This document shows, in pieces, positions 9,091 through 17,475 of a DNA stretch of 64,000 nt. The DNA is from Halochromatium sp. Its GTDB lineage: Bacteria > Pseudomonadota > Gammaproteobacteria > Chromatiales > Chromatiaceae. The stretch is from assembly GCA_010912705.1 (NCBI GenBank), contig POWB01000011.1, forward strand, positions 1 to 64,000, written 5' to 3'. Both the position numbers and the translations under genes were made by a program. The notes under the pieces are model-generated. The model was not told the origin of the DNA. It saw only the letters and a program-made list of their open reading frames with translations, and searched no databases. The stretch's first letter is position 1. The number at the start of each line of letters is the position of its first letter.

Positions 9091-9720
9091 TCACTGGGAT
9101 AACGCGGCCTGCTGGTCTGCGTCGCGCTTGGCCCGCTTGTACTTGGTGAAGGTCGTCTCCTTGTAGGCGCCTTCAACCACGTACTGACCGAGCAGCATGA
9201 ATTCTTCGCTATCGCGCGTGGCTCCGGTATAGCGCGCAACCAGGTTGCCATCGAGGTCGAAGAAGGCAAACACCGGCGTCGCCCGAACCCGAAATTGCTT
9301 GAGTGCAAAATCCTTCTGCCTGTCTGGATTGCCACTGAAATCAACGATCTCGATATCACCCTCGACGTCGATCGGGAAGATCAGGAAATGTTCACGGAAG
9401 TAATCCTGCACCCCAGGCTGATTGAGCACATTGGCCTTCATACGATGGCAGAACGGGCATTCATCCATCTCAAACATCAGCAGGATGCCGGCTTTGCCCT
9501 CATCGCGCGCGGTTTCAAGCTCCTCGCTGAAATCACCGAAGGTCTGGTTGAAGAAGTACTGACCCGGATCGCGGCCCGGATCAGCGGCAAGCGCCGAGCC
9601 CGCGAGCAGTGCGAGTGGCAGGAAGAGAAATGGCAGCGCAGCAACAGGCTTGAGTGCAGCATAAGGCTTGAGCGCGGTCAGTATTCGAATCAAGGGCATC
9701 AAAAAGTTCCTCTTGGTCAT
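9091..9720 (-). CDS. periplasmic thioredoxin-fold protein (SoxW-like, CPFC active site)
   Basis: A 209-residue protein with a signal peptide (hydrophobic LPFLFLPLALLAGSALA, cleavage near ALA-AD). The thioredoxin fold begins around residue 60 with ILLMFEMDECPFCHRMKANVL, giving a C-P-F-C redox pair. Later IVDFSGN and VRATPVFAFFDLDGN contain the conserved cis-Pro (TPVF). Such proteins reduce disulfides in the periplasm; related proteins serve sulfur oxidation or cytochrome maturation. No sox or ccm gene is adjacent, so the target is open. Confidence 0.82.
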   Translation of the reverse strand: MTKRNFLMPLIRILTALKPYAALKPVAALPFLFLPLALLAGSALAADPGRDPGQYFFNQTFGDFSEELETARDEGKAGILLMFEMDECPFCHRMKANVLNQPGVQDYFREHFLIFPIDVEGDIEIVDFSGNPDRQKDFALKQFRVRATPVFAFFDLDGNLVARYTGATRDSEEFMLLGQYVVEGAYKETTFTKYKRAKRDADQQAALSQ

Positions 9721-9954
9721 GGAGCCGCCGCGAGGTCAGCGGGGTTCGCTCTAACGGGCAGCCCGATTGTGCGAATAAGATCGCTTAAATGCAATCTGGC
9801 GATCGCGACCATCAGGTATCGCCCCATCGATTAGGAAAATCCCCTTAGACTATGCACGCCCCAAGCCCGCTCACCTAGGCTCACCTAGGCTGTCGCGAGA
9901 CATCGGCGGCTGCTGGCTTCGTCACCGACCTGGTATCTGTGCAAACCACATGCT

Positions 9955-11220
9955 ATGACCTCGCTCATCGCCCAATTACTGCAAGGCATCCTCGGCATCA
10001 TTGTCCTGATGCTTCTGGCTTGGCTCCTCAGCGAGGATCGACAGCGCATCTCCAAGCGCGTCGTCATCGGCGGCCTGGTGCTGCAGATCGCCCTTGCCGC
10101 CCTGCTGCTGGGCATTCCCCAGGCCCGCGGACTCTTCATCGCGATCAACGGCGTCGTCGAGGGCCTGCAGCAGGCCACTAATGCCGGCACCGGCTTTGTC
10201 TTCGGCTACCTAGGTGGCGGCAAGCCGCCGTTCGAGATCGTCGAGCCCGGCAACGGCTTTATCCTCGCGTTCAGCGCGCTGCCCCTGATCCTGGTGATCG
10301 GCGCCCTCTCTGCGCTGCTGTTCTACTGGCGCCTGCTACCGCTGCTGGTCAATGCCTTCGCCTGGCTGCTGCGCCACAGCCTGGGTATTGGCGGCGCACT
10401 CGGGCTTGGTACCGCAGCCAATATCTTCATGGGCATGATCGAGGCGCCACTGCTGGTCAAGCCCTATCTCAGGGCCATGACTCGCGGCGAGCTGTTCGCG
10501 CTGATGGTCACAGGCATGGCGACCATCGCCGGCACCGTGATGATCCTCTATGCGAGCCTGATCACTGGGGTCATCCCGAATGCGCTCGGCCACATCCTCA
10601 CCGCCTCGCTGATCAGCGCCCCAGCGGCGCTGCTGCTCGCTGAGATCCTGGTGCCCTTTCATCGCGAGCGCAGCAGCGCGGAGCCAGTCCCGCAGATCGA
10701 GAGCCCCGCCACGGGCGCGATGGACGCCATCACTCGTGGCACGCTCGATGCCATCCCGCTGCTACTGAACATCATCGCCATGCTGATCGTGATGGTGGCC
10801 TTGGTGACGCTAGCCAACGAGCTGCTGGGTTTCCTGCCAAGCGTTGCGGGCGAGCCACTGACACTCGAGCGAATGCTCGGCTGGCTGTTCGCGCCGGTGG
10901 TCTGGCTGATCGGCATCCCCTGGCAGGAGGCCACCACGGCGGGCGCGCTGATGGGCACCAAGACCGTGCTCAACGAGCTGCTCGCCTACCTCGCATTGGC
11001 CAATCTACCGGCCGGGGCCTTATCCGAGCGCAGCGAGCTGATCATGACCTATGCGCTCTGCGGCTTTGCCAACCTCGGCAGCCTCGGCATCCTACTCGGT
11101 GGGCTGGGCAGCATGGTGCCCGAGCGCCGCGCCGAGATCGCCGCGCTCGGCTTCAAGTCGATCTTGGCTGGCACGCTTGCAACCCTGATGACGGGGGCGG
11201 TTGCTGGCTTGCTGCTGTGA
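9955..11220 (+). CDS. NupC-type concentrative nucleoside transporter
   Basis: A 421-residue inner-membrane protein with about ten hydrophobic segments. CNT family landmarks include GFVFGYLGG near residue 80, the EAPLLVKPYL segment after a GLGTAANIFMGM helix hairpin, and FANLGSLGILLGGLG near the C-terminus. Members import nucleosides with H+ or Na+. It runs tail-to-tail with the RNB ribonuclease gene, whose stop is only 10 bp away. The substrate range cannot be read from the sequence. Confidence 0.88.
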   Translation: MTSLIAQLLQGILGIIVLMLLAWLLSEDRQRISKRVVIGGLVLQIALAALLLGIPQARGLFIAINGVVEGLQQATNAGTGFVFGYLGGGKPPFEIVEPGNGFILAFSALPLILVIGALSALLFYWRLLPLLVNAFAWLLRHSLGIGGALGLGTAANIFMGMIEAPLLVKPYLRAMTRGELFALMVTGMATIAGTVMILYASLITGVIPNALGHILTASLISAPAALLLAEILVPFHRERSSAEPVPQIESPATGAMDAITRGTLDAIPLLLNIIAMLIVMVALVTLANELLGFLPSVAGEPLTLERMLGWLFAPVVWLIGIPWQEATTAGALMGTKTVLNELLAYLALANLPAGALSERSELIMTYALCGFANLGSLGILLGGLGSMVPERRAEIAALGFKSILAGTLATLMTGAVAGLLL

Positions 11221-11229
11221 CGAGCTTGA

Positions 11230-13080
11230 TCAACCCAGCAGCCTAAACTGACACTCAGCCTGTGCCAGATCGACCTCTGCCAATGCTAGCGGTACGGCTT
11301 GATCCAGTGCCAGGCCCTGCTTAGCGCGGATGCGCGTCTCCAGCGCCAGCTCGGGGATCAGCAGCACTGCCTTGCGCTCTTGCAGCTCGACGACAACGCC
11401 CTCGCCTTTCCACTGCGGCCGCTGCTTCAGATGCACGAGCTTCCAGTGCAGGTTGGATTGGCGCTCGGCACGCCGCACGATGATTCCGCCCTGATCGGCC
11501 TCGCCGGCGCGCTGACTGACCTGCTCAGCACTCAGCGGTTCGCGACCGCGCAGATGCTGCCGTAGCTGTTGATGAACCAGCAGATCCCCATAGCGGCGCA
11601 GCGGACTGGTGGCGCGGGTGTAGGCATCCAGACCCAGGCCGAAATGGCGCCCCGGCTCGCCAACGACAGTACGACTGGGCTTGAACAGGCGCCGATAGGC
11701 ATACATCGCGGCCATGCTCGCCGGCTGCTCGATACGCTCTGGGGTCGGCTGAGTGGCGAAGGGGATCGGCAGCTCGCGCGTCTGACAGTAACGAGCCGCG
11801 GCCTCGCCCGCCATGAGCATCAGCTCGGTGACCATCGAGCGCGAGCCCGTGCGCTCGATCGGGCGGATCAGGACTTCAGCCTCCTGCAGCCGCACACTAA
11901 CCTCCGGCAGATCGATCTCGGCTGCGCCCTGCGCCAGACGGCGCTGACGATAACGCTCGGCGATCTGCGCCAGCTCCGCCAGCGGTGCCTCCCCAAGCCG
12001 CCGATCGGCCTCGGCATAGCTCAGCCGCTCGACGCGCACCAGGCTCGGCTGGATCTCGATGTCGCTGATCTCGCCTTGGTCGTCCAGCCGCAGGCCGAAG
12101 GAGAGCGCCGGCGAGCGCGCCTGCAGTCCGAGTCCGAGCTGCTCGGTGATGGCCATCGGCAGCATGTGGATGATGCCTTCGGGAAGATAGAGGTTGGCGC
12201 CGCGCGCCCGTGCCTCGCGATCCAGCTCTGAATCTGGCTCCACCAGCGCGGCAACATCGGCAACATGCACCCAGACGCGATCCCCATCCAGGCTGATGGC
12301 ATCATCCGGGTCTTGATTGCCCTCATCATCGATGGCAAACGCCGGCAGATGGGTCAGATCCAGTCGTTCTGGCTCACCGGGCCTGTCGACGGCCGCCGCT
12401 AGGCTCGGAATCGACAGCTCAGGATTGCCTACCGGCGCGCCAACCCGGGTTGGATAGGGATTATGCGTCGGCGGCCAATAGCCAACCGAGACCAACAGCC
12501 GGTAGGCACTGACCGGGCTTTCCTCGTAGCCGAGCGCCTTGAGAATGCGACTATGCTCGCCCTGCAGGTTCGCGAGTCGCTCGACCTCCCCAAGGGCCTC
12601 CCGATCCTCGGGCTCGATGCGGCCCTCGCGCAGGCGCTCGAGCAATGCCGCCCAAGCCTGATCGGCCTTAGCCTTCGCCTCGCGCTCGGCGCGGTCGCGC
12701 TCGATCAGCTCCGCTGCGCGCGGACGCAGCGCATCCAGCGTGCCCTCGAACCAGAGCCCTTCACTGAGCCGCTCCCAGGCGCCCCAGGCCGCGCCGGGGC
12801 TATGCTCGCCATAGAGCAGCTCGGCCAGCTCCTTGAGATCGGTCTCGATGCCCTCGAGCAGCTCCCAGGCCTCTTGCGGATGGACCTCAGGCGGGCGCAG
12901 CTCGGCCAGGCTCGTGACCGGCCCCGGATGCAGCGACAACAGATCTTTGGGCCGCACGCGCTTGGTCTGCCCGCCCTCGATCTCGATCTCGATCTTCTCT
13001 GCCGCGGCCAGCACCCGCGCCGGTCGGCTCTTATATACAACTAGGCTGCCAGTTCGGGGAATGGCTTGATGAAAGGACAA
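11230..13080 (-). CDS. RNB-domain exoribonuclease (RNase II/R family)
   Basis: A 616-residue protein. An N-terminal region of about 220 residues carries a small RNA-binding-like part (VVYKSRPARVLAAAEKIEIEIEGGQTKRVRPKDLL). The RNB catalytic domain follows, with AIDDEGNQDPDDAISLDGD holding the Mg-binding aspartates, then VWVHVADVAALV, YLPEGIIHMLP and the late TSPLRRYGDLLVHQQL motif. It degrades RNA 3' to 5'. It is shorter than RNase R and lacks an obvious C-terminal S1 domain, like the RNase II-like proteins of Chromatiales. It is divergent from ygfZ. Confidence 0.88.
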   Translation of the reverse strand: MSFHQAIPRTGSLVVYKSRPARVLAAAEKIEIEIEGGQTKRVRPKDLLSLHPGPVTSLAELRPPEVHPQEAWELLEGIETDLKELAELLYGEHSPGAAWGAWERLSEGLWFEGTLDALRPRAAELIERDRAEREAKAKADQAWAALLERLREGRIEPEDREALGEVERLANLQGEHSRILKALGYEESPVSAYRLLVSVGYWPPTHNPYPTRVGAPVGNPELSIPSLAAAVDRPGEPERLDLTHLPAFAIDDEGNQDPDDAISLDGDRVWVHVADVAALVEPDSELDREARARGANLYLPEGIIHMLPMAITEQLGLGLQARSPALSFGLRLDDQGEISDIEIQPSLVRVERLSYAEADRRLGEAPLAELAQIAERYRQRRLAQGAAEIDLPEVSVRLQEAEVLIRPIERTGSRSMVTELMLMAGEAAARYCQTRELPIPFATQPTPERIEQPASMAAMYAYRRLFKPSRTVVGEPGRHFGLGLDAYTRATSPLRRYGDLLVHQQLRQHLRGREPLSAEQVSQRAGEADQGGIIVRRAERQSNLHWKLVHLKQRPQWKGEGVVVELQERKAVLLIPELALETRIRAKQGLALDQAVPLALAEVDLAQAECQFRLLG

Positions 13081-13285
13081 GGCGTTGTTATCTCCAGGGC
13101 ATGAGTGAGCGGAGCGTGGCGCTTCATTACACTATATCAGCTGCCATCATCCAGCGGTCCGATACGCTATCATCGCCCGCCTAGCACAAGCGAGCGACCG
13201 AAACCCGAATCCAACCTCGACCTACCACATCCAGTAACCGGCGGCCAACCAGCATCCTGGCCGACCGTCGGACGAGAGCCCGATT

Positions 13286-14350
13286 ATGAATACAGACTGG
13301 CAAGCCTTCCTCGAATCCCAGGGCGGCCACATCGGCAGCGACGGCGCCGCGCAGTTCGACAGCGCGCCAGCCAAGCCAGCCTCTGCGCTCATCGACCTGT
13401 CGCAGCTCGGCCTGATCGCCGTCGCCGGCCCCGAGGCGCAAACCTTCCTCCAGGGTCAGCTCAGCAACGATCTGCGTGAACTCTCCGAGACCCATACCCA
13501 GCTCAGCAGCCATTGCAGTGCCAAGGGGCGGATGCTCGCCAACTTTCGGGTCCTGCGCTTTGAAGAGAGCCTGTTCCTGCTGCTGCCGCGGGTGCAAAAG
13601 GACAGTCTGCTGAAGCGCCTGCGGATGTTCCTGCTGCGCGCCAAGGCGACCATCGATGATGCCAGCGATGCGCTGGTCTGTATCGGTCTTATCGGCGCCT
13701 GTGCCGAGACCTCGTTGACACAGGCCTTCGGTCGTCTACCGAGCGAGCCGAATGCGATGGTGCGCAAGGGCGCCACTGCGCTGATTCGCGTCGCCGACAG
13801 CAGCCCGCGCTATCTCTTGATTGGACCCGCAGAGGCGGCTCGCAGTGCCTGGGAAGCGGCTCGTGCCGCCGGCGCTGAGCCCGCCAACCCGGACCTCTGG
13901 GCACTGCAAGACATCCGCGCTGGCATCCCGACGGTGCTGCCCGAGACCAGCGAGAGCTTTGTCCCGCAGATGGTCAACATGCAGCTGATCGACGGCGTCA
14001 GTTTCCACAAAGGCTGCTATACCGGCCAAGAGGTGGTCGCGCGGATGCAGTATCTCGGCAAGCTCAAGCGGCGTATGTACATCGCCCAAGCCGAGTTGGA
14101 TGTCGACGCTGAGCCACCGGCACCTGGCACCCTGCTCAGCTCGCTCAACAGCACCTCAGAACAGGCGCCTGGCCGGGTCGTTGATGCTCGCGCCACCGGT
14201 AACGGCCGCTGGGAGATGCTGGTCGTCGCCGAGATCAGTGCCGCTGAGAGCGGCGAGCTACGGCTCGGCGACGCTGGCCCGGTGCTGAGGATCAGCCCAC
14301 CGCCCTATGGATTCCCGAGCGAAGAGACGGCACAGACTGAGCCGGCTTAA
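13286..14350 (+). CDS. ygfZ: tRNA-modifying / Fe-S cluster repair protein YgfZ
   Basis: A 354-residue GcvT-like folate-binding protein. The YgfZ signature KGCYTGQEVVARMQYLGKLKRR includes the conserved Cys; it lies near residue 245. Upstream, LIAVAGPEAQTFLQGQLSNDLREL fits the family N-terminus. YgfZ helps maintain Fe-S enzymes such as MiaB, using tetrahydrofolate. The ATG start gives the expected family length. Its promoter must lie in the 205-bp gap shared with the divergent ribonuclease gene. Confidence 0.92.
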   Translation: MNTDWQAFLESQGGHIGSDGAAQFDSAPAKPASALIDLSQLGLIAVAGPEAQTFLQGQLSNDLRELSETHTQLSSHCSAKGRMLANFRVLRFEESLFLLLPRVQKDSLLKRLRMFLLRAKATIDDASDALVCIGLIGACAETSLTQAFGRLPSEPNAMVRKGATALIRVADSSPRYLLIGPAEAARSAWEAARAAGAEPANPDLWALQDIRAGIPTVLPETSESFVPQMVNMQLIDGVSFHKGCYTGQEVVARMQYLGKLKRRMYIAQAELDVDAEPPAPGTLLSSLNSTSEQAPGRVVDARATGNGRWEMLVVAEISAAESGELRLGDAGPVLRISPPPYGFPSEETAQTEPA

Positions 14351-14352
14351 TC

Positions 14353-14394
14353 ACTATTCATCAACGACTATTCATCAACGACTATCCATCAACG
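14353..14394 (+). repeat. 14-bp tandem repeat x3 between ygfZ and ubiG
   Basis: ACTATTCATCAACG occurs twice exactly and a third time with one change (ACTATCCATCAACG), starting three bases after the ygfZ stop. The unit is not a multiple of three and lies outside genes. Confidence 0.85.
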
Positions 14395-14483
14395 ACTTCC
14401 CGATTTGAGCACCGCTAGAGTAAGCGATCACCGGGAATCACCGGATCTACCCATCGCAACTGCGATCATCGATCGAGCATCCT

Positions 14484-15206
14484 ATGACCGAAACCCTCCA
14501 CAACGTCGATCACGCCGAGGTGAGCAAGTTCGAGGCCCTCGCCTCGCGCTGGTGGGACCCGGAAAGCGAGTTCAAGCCGCTCCATGAGATCAACCCCTTG
14601 CGGCTGAGCTACGTGCAAAGCCGAGTCCCGCTGGACGGACGCGAGGTGCTGGATGTCGGCTGTGGCGGCGGCATCCTGTCCGAGGCCATGGCCCTGGCCG
14701 GCGCCAAGGTCACCGGCATCGACATGGGTGAGGAGCCGCTCAAGGTCGCCGAGCTGCACACCTTGGAGACGGGGGTCGAGGTCGATTACCGGCAGATGCC
14801 CGTCGAGCAGCTCGCTGCGGAGCGCCCGGCCAGCTTCGATCTGGTCACCTGCATGGAGATGCTCGAGCACGTCCCCGATCCAAGCTCAGTCATCGATGCC
14901 TGTGCGCGCCTGGTGCGCCCCGGTGGCTATGTCTTCCTCTCGACCTTGAATCGCAACCCGAAGAGCTACCTGTTCGCGATCATTGGCGCCGAGTACGTGC
15001 TCAACCTGCTGCCGCGTGGCACCCATGACTTCGCGCGCTTCATCCGCCCCTCCGAGATCGATCGCTGGGTGCGTGCCACGCCACTGCGCATCACCGACAT
15101 CACCGGGCTCAGCTACAACCCGATCACCCGCCACTATCGGCTCTCGAAGGATATCGATGTCAACTATCTGGTCTGCTGCCAGATGCCACGCGGCACCGAG
15201 GCCTGA
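14484..15206 (+). CDS. ubiG: ubiquinone biosynthesis O-methyltransferase UbiG
   Basis: A 240-residue class I SAM methyltransferase. The family start is typical ([35 protein letters not shown]). The SAM-binding GxGxG is [16 protein letters not shown], followed by [11 protein letters not shown] and [16 protein letters not shown]. It carries out both O-methylation steps of ubiquinone synthesis at the membrane face. Its TGA shares one base with the ATG of the next phosphatase gene, a tight operon link also known in Pseudomonas. Confidence 0.95.
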   Translation: MTETLHNVDHAEVSKFEALASRWWDPESEFKPLHEINPLRLSYVQSRVPLDGREVLDVGCGGGILSEAMALAGAKVTGIDMGEEPLKVAELHTLETGVEVDYRQMPVEQLAAERPASFDLVTCMEMLEHVPDPSSVIDACARLVRPGGYVFLSTLNRNPKSYLFAIIGAEYVLNLLPRGTHDFARFIRPSEIDRWVRATPLRITDITGLSYNPITRHYRLSKDIDVNYLVCCQMPRGTEA

Positions 15207-15916
15207 TGGCGCCGATGGCTGAGACGAGTCTGGCCGGCGCGGTGCTATTCGATCTCGACGGCACCTTCGCCGATACGGCGCCTGATATGGCGGCAGCGCT
15301 GAACCGGCTGCTGGCGCGTTATGACCGCCCACCGGTGCCGCTCGCCCAGGCGCGTCGTCATGTCTCATCGGGCTCACGCGGCATGCTCGCGGTCGGTTTT
15401 GGGCTGGTCCCCGGCGACCCCGACTACGAGCCGCTGCGCACCGAGTATCTCGAGCTCTATGCCGCCGACATCCACTGCGACACCTGCCTGTTTCCGGGCA
15501 TTGCCGAGCTGGTCGAGGCGCTCGAGTCACGCCAGACGCGCTGGGGCATCGTCACCAACAAGCCCGGCTGGCTGACCGACCCCTTGCTCGAAGCCATGGC
15601 GCTGCCGTTTCAGCCTGACTGCGTGGTCAGTGGTGACACCGCCGCGCGCGCCAAGCCGCACCCCGATCCGCTGTTCCACGCCTGCGGGCTGATCCACTGC
15701 GATCCGCGCGCCTGCTGGTATGTCGGTGATGATCAGCGCGACATCCTCGCCGGTCGCGCCGCCGGCATGCGCACCCTGGCCGCGCTCTATGGCTATCTCG
15801 GTGTTGAACGGCATCCGCGCGACTGGGGTGCCGATGGGCTGCTCGAGCATCCGCTCGAGGTGCTGCGCTTTCTCGATGTCGATGCACCAATCGGCGTCTC
15901 AGCCGCCGCGAGCTGA
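15206..15916 (+). CDS. gph: HAD-family phosphatase, phosphoglycolate phosphatase / MupP type
   Basis: A 236-residue HAD-IA hydrolase. Motif I is VLFDLDGTFADTAPDM with the nucleophile Asp; motif II lies in WGIVTNKPGW; the motif III Lys is in AKPHPDPL; motif IV is CWYVGDDQRDILAG. It could dephosphorylate 2-phosphoglycolate. In Pseudomonas the gene directly behind ubiG encodes MupP, the N-acetylmuramate-6-phosphate phosphatase of peptidoglycan recycling, so context favours that alternative. The sequence alone does not decide. Translational overlap with ubiG is 1 base. Confidence 0.85.
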   Translation: MAPMAETSLAGAVLFDLDGTFADTAPDMAAALNRLLARYDRPPVPLAQARRHVSSGSRGMLAVGFGLVPGDPDYEPLRTEYLELYAADIHCDTCLFPGIAELVEALESRQTRWGIVTNKPGWLTDPLLEAMALPFQPDCVVSGDTAARAKPHPDPLFHACGLIHCDPRACWYVGDDQRDILAGRAAGMRTLAALYGYLGVERHPRDWGADGLLEHPLEVLRFLDVDAPIGVSAAAS

Positions 15917-16016
15917 GCCTGAGCGGGATACCGATGCTGAACGGGATACCGATGCCAAGCGAGCCTTCCACGCCCAGTCTCCGAGCGTCGCAGACAAACC
16001 CGGCACTCCTTAGTCC

Positions 16017-17111
16017 TTGGCTAGCCCAGATCATCAGACGGTCGTGACGAACACCACTCAGGGTGACAGCGCTGCCAGCCTCGCATGGGGTTTTCCGAAT
16101 CGCGCCACCCCCGCAGGCTCCAGTGCCTACTATGCTGTGCGCATGAGTCCAGCCCCGCAGCGCAATGCACTCGCGGCGCTGTTCGCCTTACGCGCCGAGC
16201 TGCAAGCGATCCCCGAGCGCGTCAGCGACCCTGGCATTGCGCGCATCAAGCTCGATTGGTGGCGCAACGAGATCGATCGCCTCTTTGCTGGCGAGCCACG
16301 GCATCCGCTGAGCGAGATCCTGGCCCCGGTGGTTACCGAGCACCATCTTCCACAACCCGCCTTCATCGACCTCATCGAGGGGGTTGAGCGTATTCTGCGC
16401 GCACATCGCCACCTCAACCAGGAGGCGCAACGTCAGAGCGACGAGCAAGACCTCGGCGCCCTGTTCGAGCTCCTCGCCCGCTGCGAAGGTGCTGATGTTG
16501 ACGTTGACGCTGACGCTGACGCTGACGCTGACAACCAGGGCCAGCTCATCACAGCAAGGCGCACGGGCGGCTGGTGTGCCCAGGTTCGGCGCATCCGCGA
16601 CGCCGGCCTCTTACTGCGCAGCGGTCGCGAGGTACTTCCGGCCGACCAGCTCACCGCCGCCAGGCTCAGTCATGGGCAGCTTGCTAGCACCGAAGGACGC
16701 CAACGCCTGCCCGCGCTGTTGCAACCGATCGCCGAGCAATTGCGGGCGGCGACACCCGACCAGGTCGTCCCCATGCCCATTTGCATACCCAAGGCGGGAT
16801 GGAAGCAAAAGCAGGAGCAGGAGCAGGAGCAGGAGCAGAAGCCGGAATTACAGCAGACTCAACCCAGCCAAGCCTCAGCCAGCCCCCAGCGCAGCCAGCG
16901 ATTCGGCCCTCTTCTCAATCCGAAGACAGACAGGACGCTCGCCCGGCTAACGCCAGCACTCCGAGTTCAGCTCCGCTTGCACCAAGACCTGCTCAACGTC
17001 CTCGAGCGCAGCGGCTTCAACGTCGCCGATCAACGCATCAGTCTCACTCCGCTACGCAAATTCTGGCTGGCCTGGAGAGCGACCACGCGCGGCTCTGCGG
17101 TCCAAAAATGA
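16017..17111 (+). CDS. squalene/phytoene synthase-like protein, probably non-catalytic
   Basis: The N-terminal half (SAYYAVRMSPAPQRNALAALFALRAELQAIPERVSDPGIARIKLDWWRNEIDRL) clearly follows the squalene/phytoene synthase fold. However, the first Asp-rich motif, normally a DDxxD in the helix after YAFCRE, is replaced by AELQAIPERV, and no second DxxxD is seen. This resembles the non-catalytic NDUFAF6-type branch. Two in-frame hexamer repeats add an acidic DVDVDADADA stretch (about residues 160-172) and a KQKQEQEQEQ stretch (about 264-274). The start is TTG at 16017; a GTG a few codons later is an alternative. Function unknown. Confidence 0.7.
   Translation: MASPDHQTVVTNTTQGDSAASLAWGFPNRATPAGSSAYYAVRMSPAPQRNALAALFALRAELQAIPERVSDPGIARIKLDWWRNEIDRLFAGEPRHPLSEILAPVVTEHHLPQPAFIDLIEGVERILRAHRHLNQEAQRQSDEQDLGALFELLARCEGADVDVDADADADADNQGQLITARRTGGWCAQVRRIRDAGLLLRSGREVLPADQLTAARLSHGQLASTEGRQRLPALLQPIAEQLRAATPDQVVPMPICIPKAGWKQKQEQEQEQEQKPELQQTQPSQASASPQRSQRFGPLLNPKTDRTLARLTPALRVQLRLHQDLLNVLERSGFNVADQRISLTPLRKFWLAWRATTRGSAVQK
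16491..16532 (+). repeat. hexanucleotide repeat (GCTGAC) x7, partly degenerate, in frame
   Basis: Four exact GCTGAC units (16509-16532) preceded by three diverged ones, encoding alternating Val/Ala-Asp in the synthase-like gene. Confidence 0.9.
16811..16838 (+). repeat. hexanucleotide repeat (GCAGGA) x4-5, in frame
   Basis: Four exact GCAGGA units and a partial fifth, encoding alternating Gln-Glu in the same synthase-like gene. Confidence 0.88.
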
Positions 17112-17213
17112 TGCGCTAAGCTCTTGGATCATTACCACCTGTACCGGAAATCCGTCCATTACTGATGCTGCGTGATGCCCTGCAATCCGAAGGTTAATGG
17201 ATATCCATGATGA

Positions 17214-17405
17214 ATGGCACGTTGCCCGATGAATGTCGACGCCATCGGCAGCCGGCGCAGCTTCATCATGGACAAGCGCGGCGAGGGAGTCCCGATCATC
17301 ATCACTGAAAGCGAGAATCTGTCGGGAAGAAAACCAGAGTACCTGCTGATTGATGAAGCGGAGCTCAAACTGACGATCTTCGCCGCGCAGTCACCCCATG
17401 AATAG
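17214..17405 (+). pseudogene. C-terminal remnant of an AlbA_2/ATPase-type regulator (probable gene fragment)
   Basis: The 63-residue frame contains NVDAIGSRRSFIMDKRGEGVPIIITESE, which resembles the C-terminal segment (ATPase-like, with a [DE]KRGxGxP motif) of regulators that carry an N-terminal AlbA_2 domain, followed by PEYLLIDEAELKLTIFAA. Such proteins are 400-600 residues long, so this is likely the surviving tail of a decayed gene at the left edge of the accessory island. It could instead be an expressed small protein. The assignment rests on recalled family similarity. Confidence 0.4.
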
Positions 17406-17475
17406 CTGGCGAGAGGCCATCCTGAATGATTACTTTTCGCCATTGATGAAACTTTCAGCAATCAATGATGATAGT

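Noticed and set aside
12463-13044. Plus-strand frame of 193 codons
   Set aside because: Antisense to the RNB ribonuclease gene; no recognisable motif.
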